Assembly: GCA_963677445.2 (NCBI GenBank)
Contig: CAXXGF010000054.1
Location: forward strand, 124,001-188,000
Origin: G963677445 sp963677445
GTDB taxonomy: Bacteria; Bacteroidota; Ignavibacteria; Ignavibacteriales; Melioribacteraceae
DNA: 64,000 nt
Reading direction: 5' to 3'
The first letter of the stretch is position 1, and each line of letters opens with the position of its first letter. The notes under the pieces were generated by a model, which saw nothing but the letters and a program-made list of their open reading frames with translations, was not told the origin of the DNA and did not search any database. Positions 1 to 7,856 of this stretch are shown in pieces. The position numbers and the translations under genes are program-made.

Positions 1-312
1 GGGATTTTGGACAACGATCCCGGCCTGGATAAATTGATGAAGTGTCTGCCTCCTGATTGTTTCTCGTGAATTTTCCGCATATTCTTTCTTATAATATTTT
101 GATATGTAGCGTATTATCCCCGGATATTTTGCATTTTTCTTATTTCCGACAACAGACATACAGATAGCTTCAGCATCTTTCCATTTGCTTGTCTTTCTAA
201 TATTACATAATGCCAGCAAGGTTAAGGATGATCTTTCATTCTGTTGTTTTTCAGGCAATCCCAACTCTTTTAAAATCTTTGCTGCTTCTTCGACTTTCTC
301 CATAACTTTCAT
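1..312 (-). CDS. BsuBI/PstI-type restriction endonuclease (5' part; runs off left edge)
   Basis: The reading frame begins at ATG 312 (or the next ATG at 303) and stays open to the window edge, giving about 104 residues. The segments ILKELGLPEKQQNERS, LTLLALCNI and NSRETIRRQTLHQF are what I recognise as the N-terminal part of the BsuBI/PstI restriction endonuclease family, type II enzymes that cut CTGCAG. The start lies inside the 3' end of the methyltransferase gene (62-nt overlap), so the two are translationally coupled. Gene order controller, methyltransferase, endonuclease fits a regulated type II system in which nuclease appears last. The catalytic C-terminal part is outside the window, so intactness cannot be judged. 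CTGCAG specificity is inferred from the family. Confidence 0.85.
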   Translation of the reverse strand, partial: MKVMEKVEEAAKILKELGLPEKQQNERSSLTLLALCNIRKTSKWKDAEAICMSVVGNKKNAKYPGIIRYISKYYKKEYAENSRETIRRQTLHQFIQAGIVVQNP

Positions 313-1876
313 CCGTTTCAAGATAACTTGTAATAATTTGGTTTATATTGTTTACTGAATAATCTTTGGAGGATATTAATTCACTGCCAATTCTTATAAT
401 TAAATCTAACGGAGGGAACGTCATATTTCGTAATTCAGTAGCGCTGACATTAACATTGCCATTAAATATTCTGAAGAAACTGTCGAAAATAGCGCTATTT
501 AAAATAGCGCTTAATCCTATAATTTCATTTTTGCTGAGAATCCCATTCGGCCTGTAAATATAGTTCAACTTATTTTCCACACCTATATATTCAGAGTTTG
601 TTTGCTCTGAAAAATAAGGGGCCGCTATCAATCTGTTTTTGTCATCTTTGCTGCTGAAACGTCTTAATAAAACATAATTTTTATTAGGAATGAGAATAGG
701 TTTTGATTTTTCATTCACCAATATAAATTGTCCTTTTTCACCTTTATTAACAGGCCATTCTATCTGCATTTGTTTTATATTATGTAGCCAAAATAAAGGT
801 GTAGTAATCTCTGGGCTTTCATTTCCATTCTTTTTTATTAGATCCCAGGCCCTGAATGAAACAACTGGTCCTGTTGAAATTTTAATATTGTATTTACCAA
901 GCGTACCATTCCATGATTTGAAAATTTTTAAAATATTTTCTTCATAATCAGAAGTTGGCAGATACAAAATCTTTTCGCCTGATTCCCTATTAATAATATC
1001 CTGTTTACGGTAGCTCTTCACATTTGAAGAAAGTATGTCGGCAAGTCCGTTCGAAGATGATATTTGAATTTTTTCTTTTGGTATTTTTCTTCGTGTTCCC
1101 TTAATAATCACAGTCTCCTGGAGCACCTTATCCCGGTTAAACGTATCTGTTCGTGAAACAAAAAGGTGAACCATATCCAGATCAATAAGTTTAAAGAAAT
1201 AGTTTCTAAATACCTTAAAGTAATATCCTGAGGAGTAACTGCGCGGTGTAATAAATATGAGTTCACCTTCTCGTTTTAATAACTTTGCGGCAACCGCCAT
1301 AAATATTGCGTAAATATTGGGATGACCATTGACAACTATCTTTGCGGCTTTAGCCCTGCTATCCTGGATGGACAATTTAAAATATGGTGGATTTGAGATT
1401 ATAATATCATAAACCGGAATGTTTTCACCAAATAAATCACTATTATCATCCAGATACCTGGAATTTTGCAGTATAAAATCGTCAGGAATTATATTAATAC
1501 GGCACTTAATATTATTTTGATTTAGCCATTTTTCTAAATAATTCATTGATGCTCTCAGGAATGGCTCTATGGATATATCATTTTCATAAACATCCAACTC
1601 TATCTCAGACAAATCCGGATCAGTTTTAACTATATTTTCAATCAGTGCGCATGACAAAATACCTAATCCACAACCCGGGTCTAATATTCTTACCGTATTA
1701 AGCATTTTTGTACTTAATGAAGCCATAAATTTTGCGATTTCCAGAGGAGTGAAAAATTGACCATTTTTCTTTTTGTGGTCCTGGGTCACAGCTTTTGAGT
1801 ACAACGATCCAAGGCGGTCACAATACTGGCTGGGTAATTCATTTTTTGGTGGATCAATAATCACTGAATTATTCAT
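251..1876 (-). CDS. N6-adenine DNA methyltransferase of a BsuBI/PstI-like system
   Basis: The protein has 541 residues. It carries the methyltransferase SAM-binding motif I (ILDPGCGLG, residues 64-72) and the catalytic motif IV (SNPPY, 161-165), preceded by a GQFFTP segment near residue 39 typical of adenine methylases. It should methylate the adenine of the site cut by the partner enzyme and so protect the host. The start overlaps the end of the upstream controller gene by 8 bp, and its own end overlaps the endonuclease gene by 62 bp, giving a tightly packed three-gene operon. The C-terminal half, which probably recognises the target, has no motif I can name. The target site is inferred from the endonuclease family. 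The N6-adenine assignment is firm. Confidence 0.9.
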   Translation of the reverse strand: MNNSVIIDPPKNELPSQYCDRLGSLYSKAVTQDHKKKNGQFFTPLEIAKFMASLSTKMLNTVRILDPGCGLGILSCALIENIVKTDPDLSEIELDVYENDISIEPFLRASMNYLEKWLNQNNIKCRINIIPDDFILQNSRYLDDNSDLFGENIPVYDIIISNPPYFKLSIQDSRAKAAKIVVNGHPNIYAIFMAVAAKLLKREGELIFITPRSYSSGYYFKVFRNYFFKLIDLDMVHLFVSRTDTFNRDKVLQETVIIKGTRRKIPKEKIQISSSNGLADILSSNVKSYRKQDIINRESGEKILYLPTSDYEENILKIFKSWNGTLGKYNIKISTGPVVSFRAWDLIKKNGNESPEITTPLFWLHNIKQMQIEWPVNKGEKGQFILVNEKSKPILIPNKNYVLLRRFSSKDDKNRLIAAPYFSEQTNSEYIGVENKLNYIYRPNGILSKNEIIGLSAILNSAIFDSFFRIFNGNVNVSATELRNMTFPPLDLIIRIGSELISSKDYSVNNINQIITSYLETDESYGESRRSSKDFKRVGIA

Positions 1877-2174
1877 TTATATTACCACTCATATATTGGA
1901 GTTTTTTCTCAGCGACCTTGAGTATTTTATTAGCATATGTTTCTTTCATTATTTCATAAACAACTTTATCACTGTAATAATTAAGCAATAATTCTTCCTG
2001 GTCAACATTAAATAATGTTGCTAACTCGATAATTAGCTTCCGTGAAGCATTACGTTCACCTCTTTCAATTTTACTAAGAACGGATGGATCTATTCTCAGT
2101 TCCTTAGATACTCTCGACAAGGTGAATTTATTTCTTCTTCTTAGCTCGCGTATTTGTTTTCCAACCGTTTCCAT
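1869..2174 (-). CDS. XRE-family controller (C) protein of the restriction-modification operon
   Basis: This small protein (101 residues from ATG 2174) is a helix-turn-helix XRE regulator: residues 1-60 contain QIRELRRRNKFTLSRVSKEL and the recognition-helix context DPSVLSKIERGERNAS. Its position as first gene of the operon, overlapping the methylase by 8 bp, is that of a C protein that times endonuclease expression. A longer frame could start at TTG 2198, but that codon lies inside a perfect palindrome that looks like the operator, so I take ATG 2174. No Shine-Dalgarno sequence is visible before it; leaderless or weakly led C genes are known in such systems. The C-terminal 40 residues are helical and charged, perhaps for dimerisation. 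The regulatory role is inferred from context. Confidence 0.8.
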   Translation of the reverse strand: METVGKQIRELRRRNKFTLSRVSKELRIDPSVLSKIERGERNASRKLIIELATLFNVDQEELLLNYYSDKVVYEIMKETYANKILKVAEKKLQYMSGNINE

Positions 2175-2176
2175 TT

Positions 2177-2209
2177 GACAATAAGAATTATTGGACAATT
2201 ATTGTCCAA
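2177..2209. promoter_or_regulatory. Palindromic operator upstream of the controller gene
   Basis: A perfect inverted repeat TTGGACAAT / ATTGTCCAA (2191-2199 and 2201-2209, one base between) sits 17 bp before the controller ATG. It is followed by a second, overlapping palindrome CAATAA / TTATTG (2179-2184 and 2188-2193). Two adjacent symmetric sites right at a C gene promoter match the usual C-box layout, in which a high-affinity site activates and a low-affinity site represses. Binding by the encoded protein is inferred. Confidence 0.65.
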
Positions 2210-2278
2210 AACTATTTAATATATTTGTAAATATCAAATGAGAATTCTCACAAATTATTTGAATAACACCCGTTTTTT

Positions 2279-2650
2279 TCACACATGCTGATCAACCAAA
2301 ATCGGGTTTCCATCGGGGTCGGTGATAACAAAACTGGCGGGGCCTGAGCTGGTTACGTCCGCTTCCTGATCAAAAATTATCCCTTTGGCTTTGAGATCCT
2401 TCTGGAGTTCTCTTACGTCGGTATAATTGGTCATAATGTTGGCGTTCTGGTCCCAGCCGGGATTAAATGTGAGAATATTTTTTTCAAACATTCCCTGGAA
2501 CAGACCTAAAACATGAGCGCCGTTTCTCATAATAAGCCAGTTCTGTTCCAATACTCCGGCAAAAACGGTAAAGCCCAGTTTTTCATAAAATTCTTTTGAT
2601 TTATTTATATCTTTTACAGCGAGACTAATTGAAAACGCTCCGAGATTCAT
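2279..2650 (-). CDS. VOC-superfamily (glyoxalase/bleomycin-resistance fold) protein
   Basis: The 123-residue protein is a single vicinal-oxygen-chelate domain pair. The N-terminal SISLAVKDINKSKEFYEKLGF and the C-terminal FVITDPDGNPILVDQHV are the standard beta-alpha-beta-beta-beta signatures, ending with the DPDGN turn. Proteins of this size act as dimers and bind a metal and small substrates; glyoxalase, dioxygenase and drug-binding members cannot be told apart here. A good ribosome-binding site (GAGAGGAAAG) precedes the ATG. It stands alone between the restriction-modification operator and a repeat region, with no operon partner. A second, different VOC protein lies at 24678. Confidence 0.85.
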   Translation of the reverse strand: MNLGAFSISLAVKDINKSKEFYEKLGFTVFAGVLEQNWLIMRNGAHVLGLFQGMFEKNILTFNPGWDQNANIMTNYTDVRELQKDLKAKGIIFDQEADVTSSGPASFVITDPDGNPILVDQHV

Positions 2651-2699
2651 AACTTTCCTCTCCGAAATTTTAATATAATATGTTAATGGGATAATATAT

Positions 2700-2880
2700 C
2701 ATTTTATAAATCAAGAGGCAACAACATCTCTGAATCTAAGCGGATTATTCCTAAAGCATTCAAATTCTACGCAAAATTTTATTGCACTCATAGAACATCC
2801 CCCTTGGGGTGATGCGGTGCTCATAATCGTCCTCGAATAACCTGAGAGTTTTAGTAAAGACAAGTACGAAGTTCGATTAC
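2700..2880. repeat. Degenerate intergenic repeat debris next to the long repeat copy
   Basis: The stretch contains a second, diverged copy of the motif read on the minus strand as TTTTGCGTAGAATTT (near 2765-2785) and a segment resembling 55075-55165 (a CGTACTCGTCTTTACCAAAA-type sequence). A 67-codon open frame covers it but is made of repeat sequence and I do not accept it as a gene. Confidence 0.55.
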
Positions 2881-3261
2881 TCCGTAAGGAGTCAAATTCT
2901 ACGCAAAATGGCAAAATTAATTAACCTGCCATTCATATTTATGCTACGAGGCTATCTGTCGTCCCTGGCGGGACTTATTTATATCACCTTAACGTTGTCT
3001 CCCCCACAATGAATTATGGGGCTATTATCTGAAAGCCTGTCCGACGCGGCGGATCCCTAACGGGACTTATTCTAAATAATAATGATTATCTACAAGCAAA
3101 TATTAAATCAGATTAATATGAATCCCGGCAGGGATGATAGAAAATAGCCCCTATTTTCAAATGGGGGAACTTGTTCAAGAATACATCATTAAGTCCCGTC
3201 AGGGATTCTCCGCGGCGAACAGGCGGACAGAATTATTTTTGCTCTGGCTTGCCAGTCTATG
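2881..3261 (-). repeat. Long composite intergenic repeat, copy 1 (inverted relative to 55508-55869)
   Basis: This 381-bp stretch reappears on the opposite strand at 55508-55869 (362 bp) with only scattered differences plus an extra block of about 20 bp near 3030-3050. Read on the minus strand it holds a string of small hairpins: CCCTGACGGG, CCCCTATTTG with its complement, ATCCCTGCCGGGAT, GTCCCGTTAGGGA and GTCCCGCCAGGGAC, then the conserved end TTTTGCCATTTTGCGTAG. It contains no open frame of note. Its hairpin-rich, REP-like make-up resembles the intergenic repeats common in Bacteroidota. Confidence 0.85.
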
Positions 3262-3357
3262 AGTACGATTCTTTCTTCGGATTCAATTATTTCTGCTCTG
3301 CCAGTTTAGGCTTATAATGGTTTCTCATCAATTCCTTTTGGTTCTGGTTTTGCCAAC

Positions 3358-4059
3358 TTAGCAATTCTCAAATTTATACCCCGCGCCTCTGATGCTTTTA
3401 ATAAACAGGGGATTTTTATGGTCCTTCTCGAAATATTTCCGCAGGCGGGCGATAAAATTATCAACCGTGCGGGTTTCTATTTCGGGGTTAAGATTCCATA
3501 CATTTTCCAGGAGTTCCTCGCGTGATACAATTCTGTGCTGATTATTCACAAGGTACTTCATGACCAATGCTTCACGCGGAGTCAGGCGGAAAGTCCTGAC
3601 GCCGCTTTTACAGTTGAGTGTTTGAAAATTTATCTCATTATTGTCAAATAAAAACAGCTTGTTTTCCTCTTCCGGTTCCTGGTACCACTCCTTTCTTTTA
3701 AGCATCCCTTTTACTCTTAACATAAGCTCTTTAAGATGGAATGGTTTTGTGAGGTAATCATCGGCTCCTGATTCAAGTCCCCTGATACGGTCTTTTGCCG
3801 CTGTCCTGGCCGTAAGCATAAGGATAGGAAGCTGGGGAGATTTTTTCCGAACAACTTCCGCGATTTCAAAACCGTCGTGATAAGGAAGCATAATATCAAG
3901 AATTATCATGTCATAATCGTTGCTGCCGATATAATCCAGCGCTATTTCCCCATCGGCGGCGCGGGAAATTTCATATCCTTCAAGTTCAAGGTTAAACTCA
4001 AGACTTGTGGCCAGGTTTTCTTCATCTTCAACCAATAATATTTTAGCTTTTTCATTCAT
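3358..4059 (-). CDS. OmpR/PhoB-family response regulator
   Basis: The 233-residue protein has a receiver domain (about 1-120) with acidic pocket E11/D12, phosphoacceptor D55 in MIILDIMLPYHDG and K105 in YLTKPF. A winged-helix DNA-binding domain of OmpR type follows (about 135-233), with TPREALVMKYLV and TVDNFIARLRKYFE. It is a transcription factor activated by the histidine kinase encoded immediately upstream; the two genes overlap by 8 bp. The length is normal and nothing looks damaged. The arrangement resembles the RprXY-type systems of Bacteroidota, but the regulon cannot be read from the sequence. Downstream lies only the repeat region, so this is the last gene of a two-gene operon. Confidence 0.93.
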   Translation of the reverse strand: MNEKAKILLVEDEENLATSLEFNLELEGYEISRAADGEIALDYIGSNDYDMIILDIMLPYHDGFEIAEVVRKKSPQLPILMLTARTAAKDRIRGLESGADDYLTKPFHLKELMLRVKGMLKRKEWYQEPEEENKLFLFDNNEINFQTLNCKSGVRTFRLTPREALVMKYLVNNQHRIVSREELLENVWNLNPEIETRTVDNFIARLRKYFEKDHKNPLFIKSIRGAGYKFENC

Positions 4060-5068
4060 CTGTTTTTTCCTCCTCTTCCTCTTTCTGTTGCTTTAGAAGC
4101 TGGTCCAGAAAACGTTTTTTGAGTGTCTGGTAAAGAGGCAGTTCAATTGTGAATGTTGTTCCTTTGTTTTTTCCTTTGCTTAACGCTGTTATATTGCCTT
4201 TATGATAACGGATTATTTCTCTTACCCAATAGAGACCAAGCCCGGTTCCTTTAACACTCGGACTGTTTTTATCGCGGACCCGGTAAAATTTATTGAATAT
4301 TTTTCCCGCTTCTCCCGTGTTCATTCCTATTCCTTTATCAGAAAATTTCATTTCAAAATATTTACTGCCACAATCAATATTTATATCAATTACAGGAGGA
4401 CCCGCGGAATATTTTACAGCGTTATCAATAAGATTATCAATAACAATTCTTATCGTTTCCTGATCGACTACACACACACATTCCGCTTTACCCGATATTG
4501 TAACTGAATCTTCTGCAAGGTTAAACTGCTCGGAAGAAACTTTCACACAGCTTCTTATCAGTTCATCCATATCGCTCACCTGGAAATTATGAGCGATATT
4601 TTTATGCTCCAGGGCGGGTATCTGAAGAATAACATTGATCAGATTATTTAACCTGCTGGTATCCTTCAGCATCATTTTAATAAACTGCTCTTCCTTTTTT
4701 TCAGGCAGTTTATGCATCTGCATGGTTTCCAGCGCGAGCTGAATCGACGCCAGGGGAGACTTCAGTTCATGTGTGACGTTAGCGATAAAATTGTCATAAA
4801 GTTTTGCCATATTGAATTGTGTCTTTAGCCGATGAAAAAGCAGCGAAAGATAAACCGAAAGGAGGACCAGCAGAGTAATGCCTCCGACCAGAACAAAAAC
4901 ATTGCGTCCTTTCGAAACTATCTGGGTGGATATCTGTTCGCCAACCTCACTTAAAAACAGATAGTTGGAAACATACCAGTAAATCCAGATTCCCAGGAGT
5001 GAAAACCAGGCAACCTGCGCCAAAGTGAAAAGAACGTTATGGTTAAATATTAAACGGGTCAGTTTCAT
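4052..5068 (-). CDS. Membrane sensor histidine kinase
   Basis: The 338-residue protein has two transmembrane segments (about 13-33 and 57-78) around a very short periplasmic loop of some 24 residues, so it probably senses through the membrane or a partner rather than with a periplasmic domain. The HisKA domain carries H100 in NVTHELKSPL. The ATPase domain shows the N box (NLIDNAVKYS), G1 (DKGIGM) and G2 (GTGLGLY). The C-terminus ends in an unusual run of Lys, Gln and Glu. It should autophosphorylate and pass the phosphate to the response regulator encoded downstream, whose start overlaps this stop by 8 bp. The stimulus is unknown. Confidence 0.93.
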   Translation of the reverse strand: MKLTRLIFNHNVLFTLAQVAWFSLLGIWIYWYVSNYLFLSEVGEQISTQIVSKGRNVFVLVGGITLLVLLSVYLSLLFHRLKTQFNMAKLYDNFIANVTHELKSPLASIQLALETMQMHKLPEKKEEQFIKMMLKDTSRLNNLINVILQIPALEHKNIAHNFQVSDMDELIRSCVKVSSEQFNLAEDSVTISGKAECVCVVDQETIRIVIDNLIDNAVKYSAGPPVIDINIDCGSKYFEMKFSDKGIGMNTGEAGKIFNKFYRVRDKNSPSVKGTGLGLYWVREIIRYHKGNITALSKGKNKGTTFTIELPLYQTLKKRFLDQLLKQQKEEEEEKTDE

Positions 5069-5213
5069 ATCAAAGGAATAAAAATGGTTTTACATTTCTT
5101 TTACAAACAGGGAGGTCCTGTTTTTGTATTTTCATAATAAGAAATATTCAAAGGAAATAAAAGCACTTTATTTTCCCGTAAATAGAATAAATCAATTTCA
5201 GGAGAGAAATATT

Positions 5214-6710
5214 ATGAAGGTTCTGCTTGTTTATCCACCCATTCCTTCAACATTCTGGAGCTTTGATAATGCCCTTTCCTTTATTTCGAAAAAAACTGTG
5301 CAGCCCCCACTGGGTTTGATAACAATAGCCTCTATGCTTCCTGATGATTGGGAACCTAAGCTGATTGACATGAATATTTCCCCTCTTGAGGATAATGACA
5401 TCCTTTGGGCCGACATGGTATTTTTGTCGGGAATGAGCGTGCAGCGAAGCTCATTCAAGGAGGTAGCCTCGAGATGCCGCGCTCTTGGTCTTCCCGTGGT
5501 CGCCGGCGGCCCGATGGTAACAACAGAACCGGAAGATTTTCCCGATATTGATCATCTTATTCTTAATGAAGCCGAAATTACTTTACCGGAATTTCTTGCC
5601 GACCTGAAAGAAGGAAAGGCCAAAAGAATATACAGAACGGATAAATTCCCAAATCTTGAAAAAACTCCTCCCGCCAGGTATGATCTTCTCGATCAGAATC
5701 AGTACGCTACCATGAGTCTGCAATATTCCCGCGGATGTCCTTTCGATTGCGAATTCTGCAATATAACCGCGCTGAACGGACGCAAGCCGAGAGTAAAATC
5801 AACCCCGCAATTCTTAAATGAGCTTGAGAATATTTACGACCAGGGCTGGAGGGGAGAAGTTTTTATTGTGGATGATAACCTGATAGGAAGGAAAAATCAC
5901 CTGAAAAAGGATTTTTTGCCCGCTCTGATACGATGGTGCGGGGAAAAAAACTGGCCTTTTCACTTTACGACAGAAGTTTCTATGAATCTTGCCGATGATG
6001 AAGAGTTGATTGATTTGATGGTGCGCGCCGGATTTGATCATGTTTTTATCGGGATTGAAACGCCCAATGAAGAAAGCCTCGCCGAGTGTGGAAAACTTCA
6101 GAATAAAAACCGTGATATGGCCTCATCTGTCAGATATCTTCAAAGGAAAGGATTAAGAGTATCGGGAGGTTTTATTGTTGGTTTCGATAATGACCCTCCA
6201 AATATTTTTGATCGTCAGATAAAATTTATAAAACAAAGCGGAATTGTAACGGCCATGGTGGGACTGTTAAATGCTCCTTCTGGTTCAAAACTATTCAAAA
6301 GAATGGAAAAGGAAAACCGGCTTAAAGGATTCATGAGCGGGGATAACACCGACTTTTCCACCAACTTTATTACTAAAATGAATGAAAAGGAACTTATAAA
6401 GGGATATCGAAGCATACTTGACAATATCTATTCACCTGATGTATATTACAAGCGTGTAAAACTTTTTATTAAAGAGTTCCGACCATTCCCCGGTTTTCAG
6501 GATAAACTGACTAAAACCCACATCAAGGCTCTGTTCAGGTCTATTTGGATTCTCGGTGTGAAAAACAAAGGGAAAAGATACTACTGGAAACTCTTTTTTA
6601 TCAGTCTGCTCAGATATCCACGCAAATTTTCACTAGCGATTACCATGGCTATCTATGGATTTCATTTCAGAGAGATTTACAGAGAGCCGTTAGCCGCGAA
6701 TAAGTGTTAG
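5214..6710 (+). CDS. B12-binding radical SAM protein with DUF4070 C-terminus
   Basis: I place the start at ATG 5214, giving 498 residues, because AGGAGAG precedes it and the protein then begins with the usual MKVLLVYPP of this family; an in-frame extension to 5124 lacks support. Residues 1-140 form a cobalamin-binding-like domain. The radical SAM cluster CPFDCEFC (C175, C179, C182) follows, then a TIM-barrel core with VDDNLIGRK and VFIGIETPNEESL, and a C-terminal DUF4070-like region. Relatives include the hopanoid methylase group, and many members methylate unactivated carbons in lipids or natural products. No hopanoid genes are seen nearby, so the substrate is unknown. The next gene begins 16 bp later and may be cotranscribed. 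Confidence 0.88.
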   Translation: MKVLLVYPPIPSTFWSFDNALSFISKKTVQPPLGLITIASMLPDDWEPKLIDMNISPLEDNDILWADMVFLSGMSVQRSSFKEVASRCRALGLPVVAGGPMVTTEPEDFPDIDHLILNEAEITLPEFLADLKEGKAKRIYRTDKFPNLEKTPPARYDLLDQNQYATMSLQYSRGCPFDCEFCNITALNGRKPRVKSTPQFLNELENIYDQGWRGEVFIVDDNLIGRKNHLKKDFLPALIRWCGEKNWPFHFTTEVSMNLADDEELIDLMVRAGFDHVFIGIETPNEESLAECGKLQNKNRDMASSVRYLQRKGLRVSGGFIVGFDNDPPNIFDRQIKFIKQSGIVTAMVGLLNAPSGSKLFKRMEKENRLKGFMSGDNTDFSTNFITKMNEKELIKGYRSILDNIYSPDVYYKRVKLFIKEFRPFPGFQDKLTKTHIKALFRSIWILGVKNKGKRYYWKLFFISLLRYPRKFSLAITMAIYGFHFREIYREPLAANKC

Positions 6711-6726
6711 AAAACCGGAGTAAAAA

Positions 6727-7839
6727 ATGTTTGAACATAAAGCGCCGCCCCTGGAAATAGGTGATAAAAAAGCTGAGATTCCCATTGTCCAGGGTGGTAT
6801 GGGAGTAGGAATTTCGGGCGCCCGGCTCGCGACCGCTGTCGCAGACGCGGGTGGAATAGGAGTGATATCAGCAGTGGGAATAGGATTTGAAGAACCTGAT
6901 TTTTTCACTGATTTTGATGAGGCGAACAGAAGAGCGCTTAGAAAAAAACTGCGGAAAGCGCGCCAGGGAACCAATGGATTGCTGGGAGTTAATATAATGG
7001 TGGCTCTCACCGATTATGACGCGATGGTGGATATCGCGATAGAAGAGAAAATGGACTTTCTTTTTCTTGGCGCGGGACTCCCGATTAAATTCCCTGAAAA
7101 ATTCAACAGGGAAAAATTTCGGAATTGTGATACTAAATTTGTCCCGATCGTTTCTTCGGCAAAAGCGGCTGAACTAATATTCAAAGTGTGGGCAAAAAAG
7201 TTTGATCATATTCCGGACGCGGTTGTGGTTGAGGGACCGAGAGCTGGCGGACACCTCGGTTTTAAAAGTGAACAGATATTTGATCCCGGGTATTCACTTG
7301 AAAAAATTCTAAAGTCCGTTGTAGAATCTCTTAAATCTTTCGAAAAAGAATTCGGAAAAGAAGTGCCTGTTATAGCGGCGGGAGGTATCTACACCGGCGC
7401 CGATATTCATCGCATGTTTTTACTTGGCGCCAAAGGTGTACAGCTCGGTACCCGTTTCGTCGCTACACACGAATGTGACGCGGATGAAAAATTCAAACAA
7501 GCTTATTTACAGGCGCGTAAAGAAGATATCAGGATAATCCGGAGTCCGGTGGGTTTGCCCGGAAGAGCTATATACAATAAATTTCTGGCGGATGTTGAGG
7601 ATGGTTATAAACACCCGGTAAATTGTCCCTGCAAATGTTTGAGAACATGCGATTACAACACTGCTCCATATTGTATCGCACTTGCTTTAACACAGGCGAA
7701 AAAAGGTCTTTTCAAAAGCGGATTCGCCTTCGCCGGTGATAATGTCTGGCGCGTAAATGAAATTATATCTGTAAAAGAACTGATCTATACCCTGTTACAG
7801 GAATATGAAAAAGAAGATATTGAGGTTATGGCGGGGTAG
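6727..7839 (+). CDS. Nitronate monooxygenase family flavoprotein with a C-terminal Cys cluster
   Basis: The 370-residue protein is a TIM-barrel FMN enzyme of the nitronate monooxygenase / 2-nitropropane dioxygenase family. It shows the N-terminal IVQGGMGVGISG, the catalytic-histidine motif EGPRAGGHLGF, and the FMN phosphate-binding segments VIAAGGI and GVQLGTRF. It carries an insertion near residues 298-318 with five cysteines (CPCKCLRTC and a following C), absent from the paralogue at 53997 and suggestive of metal or Fe-S binding. The family oxidises nitronates or, in related FabK-type enzymes, reduces enoyl-ACP; the sequence does not settle which. It follows the radical SAM gene by 16 bp with a GGAG ribosome site. 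Confidence 0.88.
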   Translation: MFEHKAPPLEIGDKKAEIPIVQGGMGVGISGARLATAVADAGGIGVISAVGIGFEEPDFFTDFDEANRRALRKKLRKARQGTNGLLGVNIMVALTDYDAMVDIAIEEKMDFLFLGAGLPIKFPEKFNREKFRNCDTKFVPIVSSAKAAELIFKVWAKKFDHIPDAVVVEGPRAGGHLGFKSEQIFDPGYSLEKILKSVVESLKSFEKEFGKEVPVIAAGGIYTGADIHRMFLLGAKGVQLGTRFVATHECDADEKFKQAYLQARKEDIRIIRSPVGLPGRAIYNKFLADVEDGYKHPVNCPCKCLRTCDYNTAPYCIALALTQAKKGLFKSGFAFAGDNVWRVNEIISVKELIYTLLQEYEKEDIEVMAG

Positions 7840-7856
7840 AAGAAAAAAGTGTAAAT

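Noticed and set aside
2711..2914. 67-codon open frame on the minus strand
   Set aside because: It consists of two copies of a dispersed repeat (CVEFD and CVEFE come from the same motif), so it is not a gene.
5124..5213. N-terminal extension of the radical SAM protein
   Set aside because: A ribosome site and the family-typical MKVLLVYPP start support ATG 5214.
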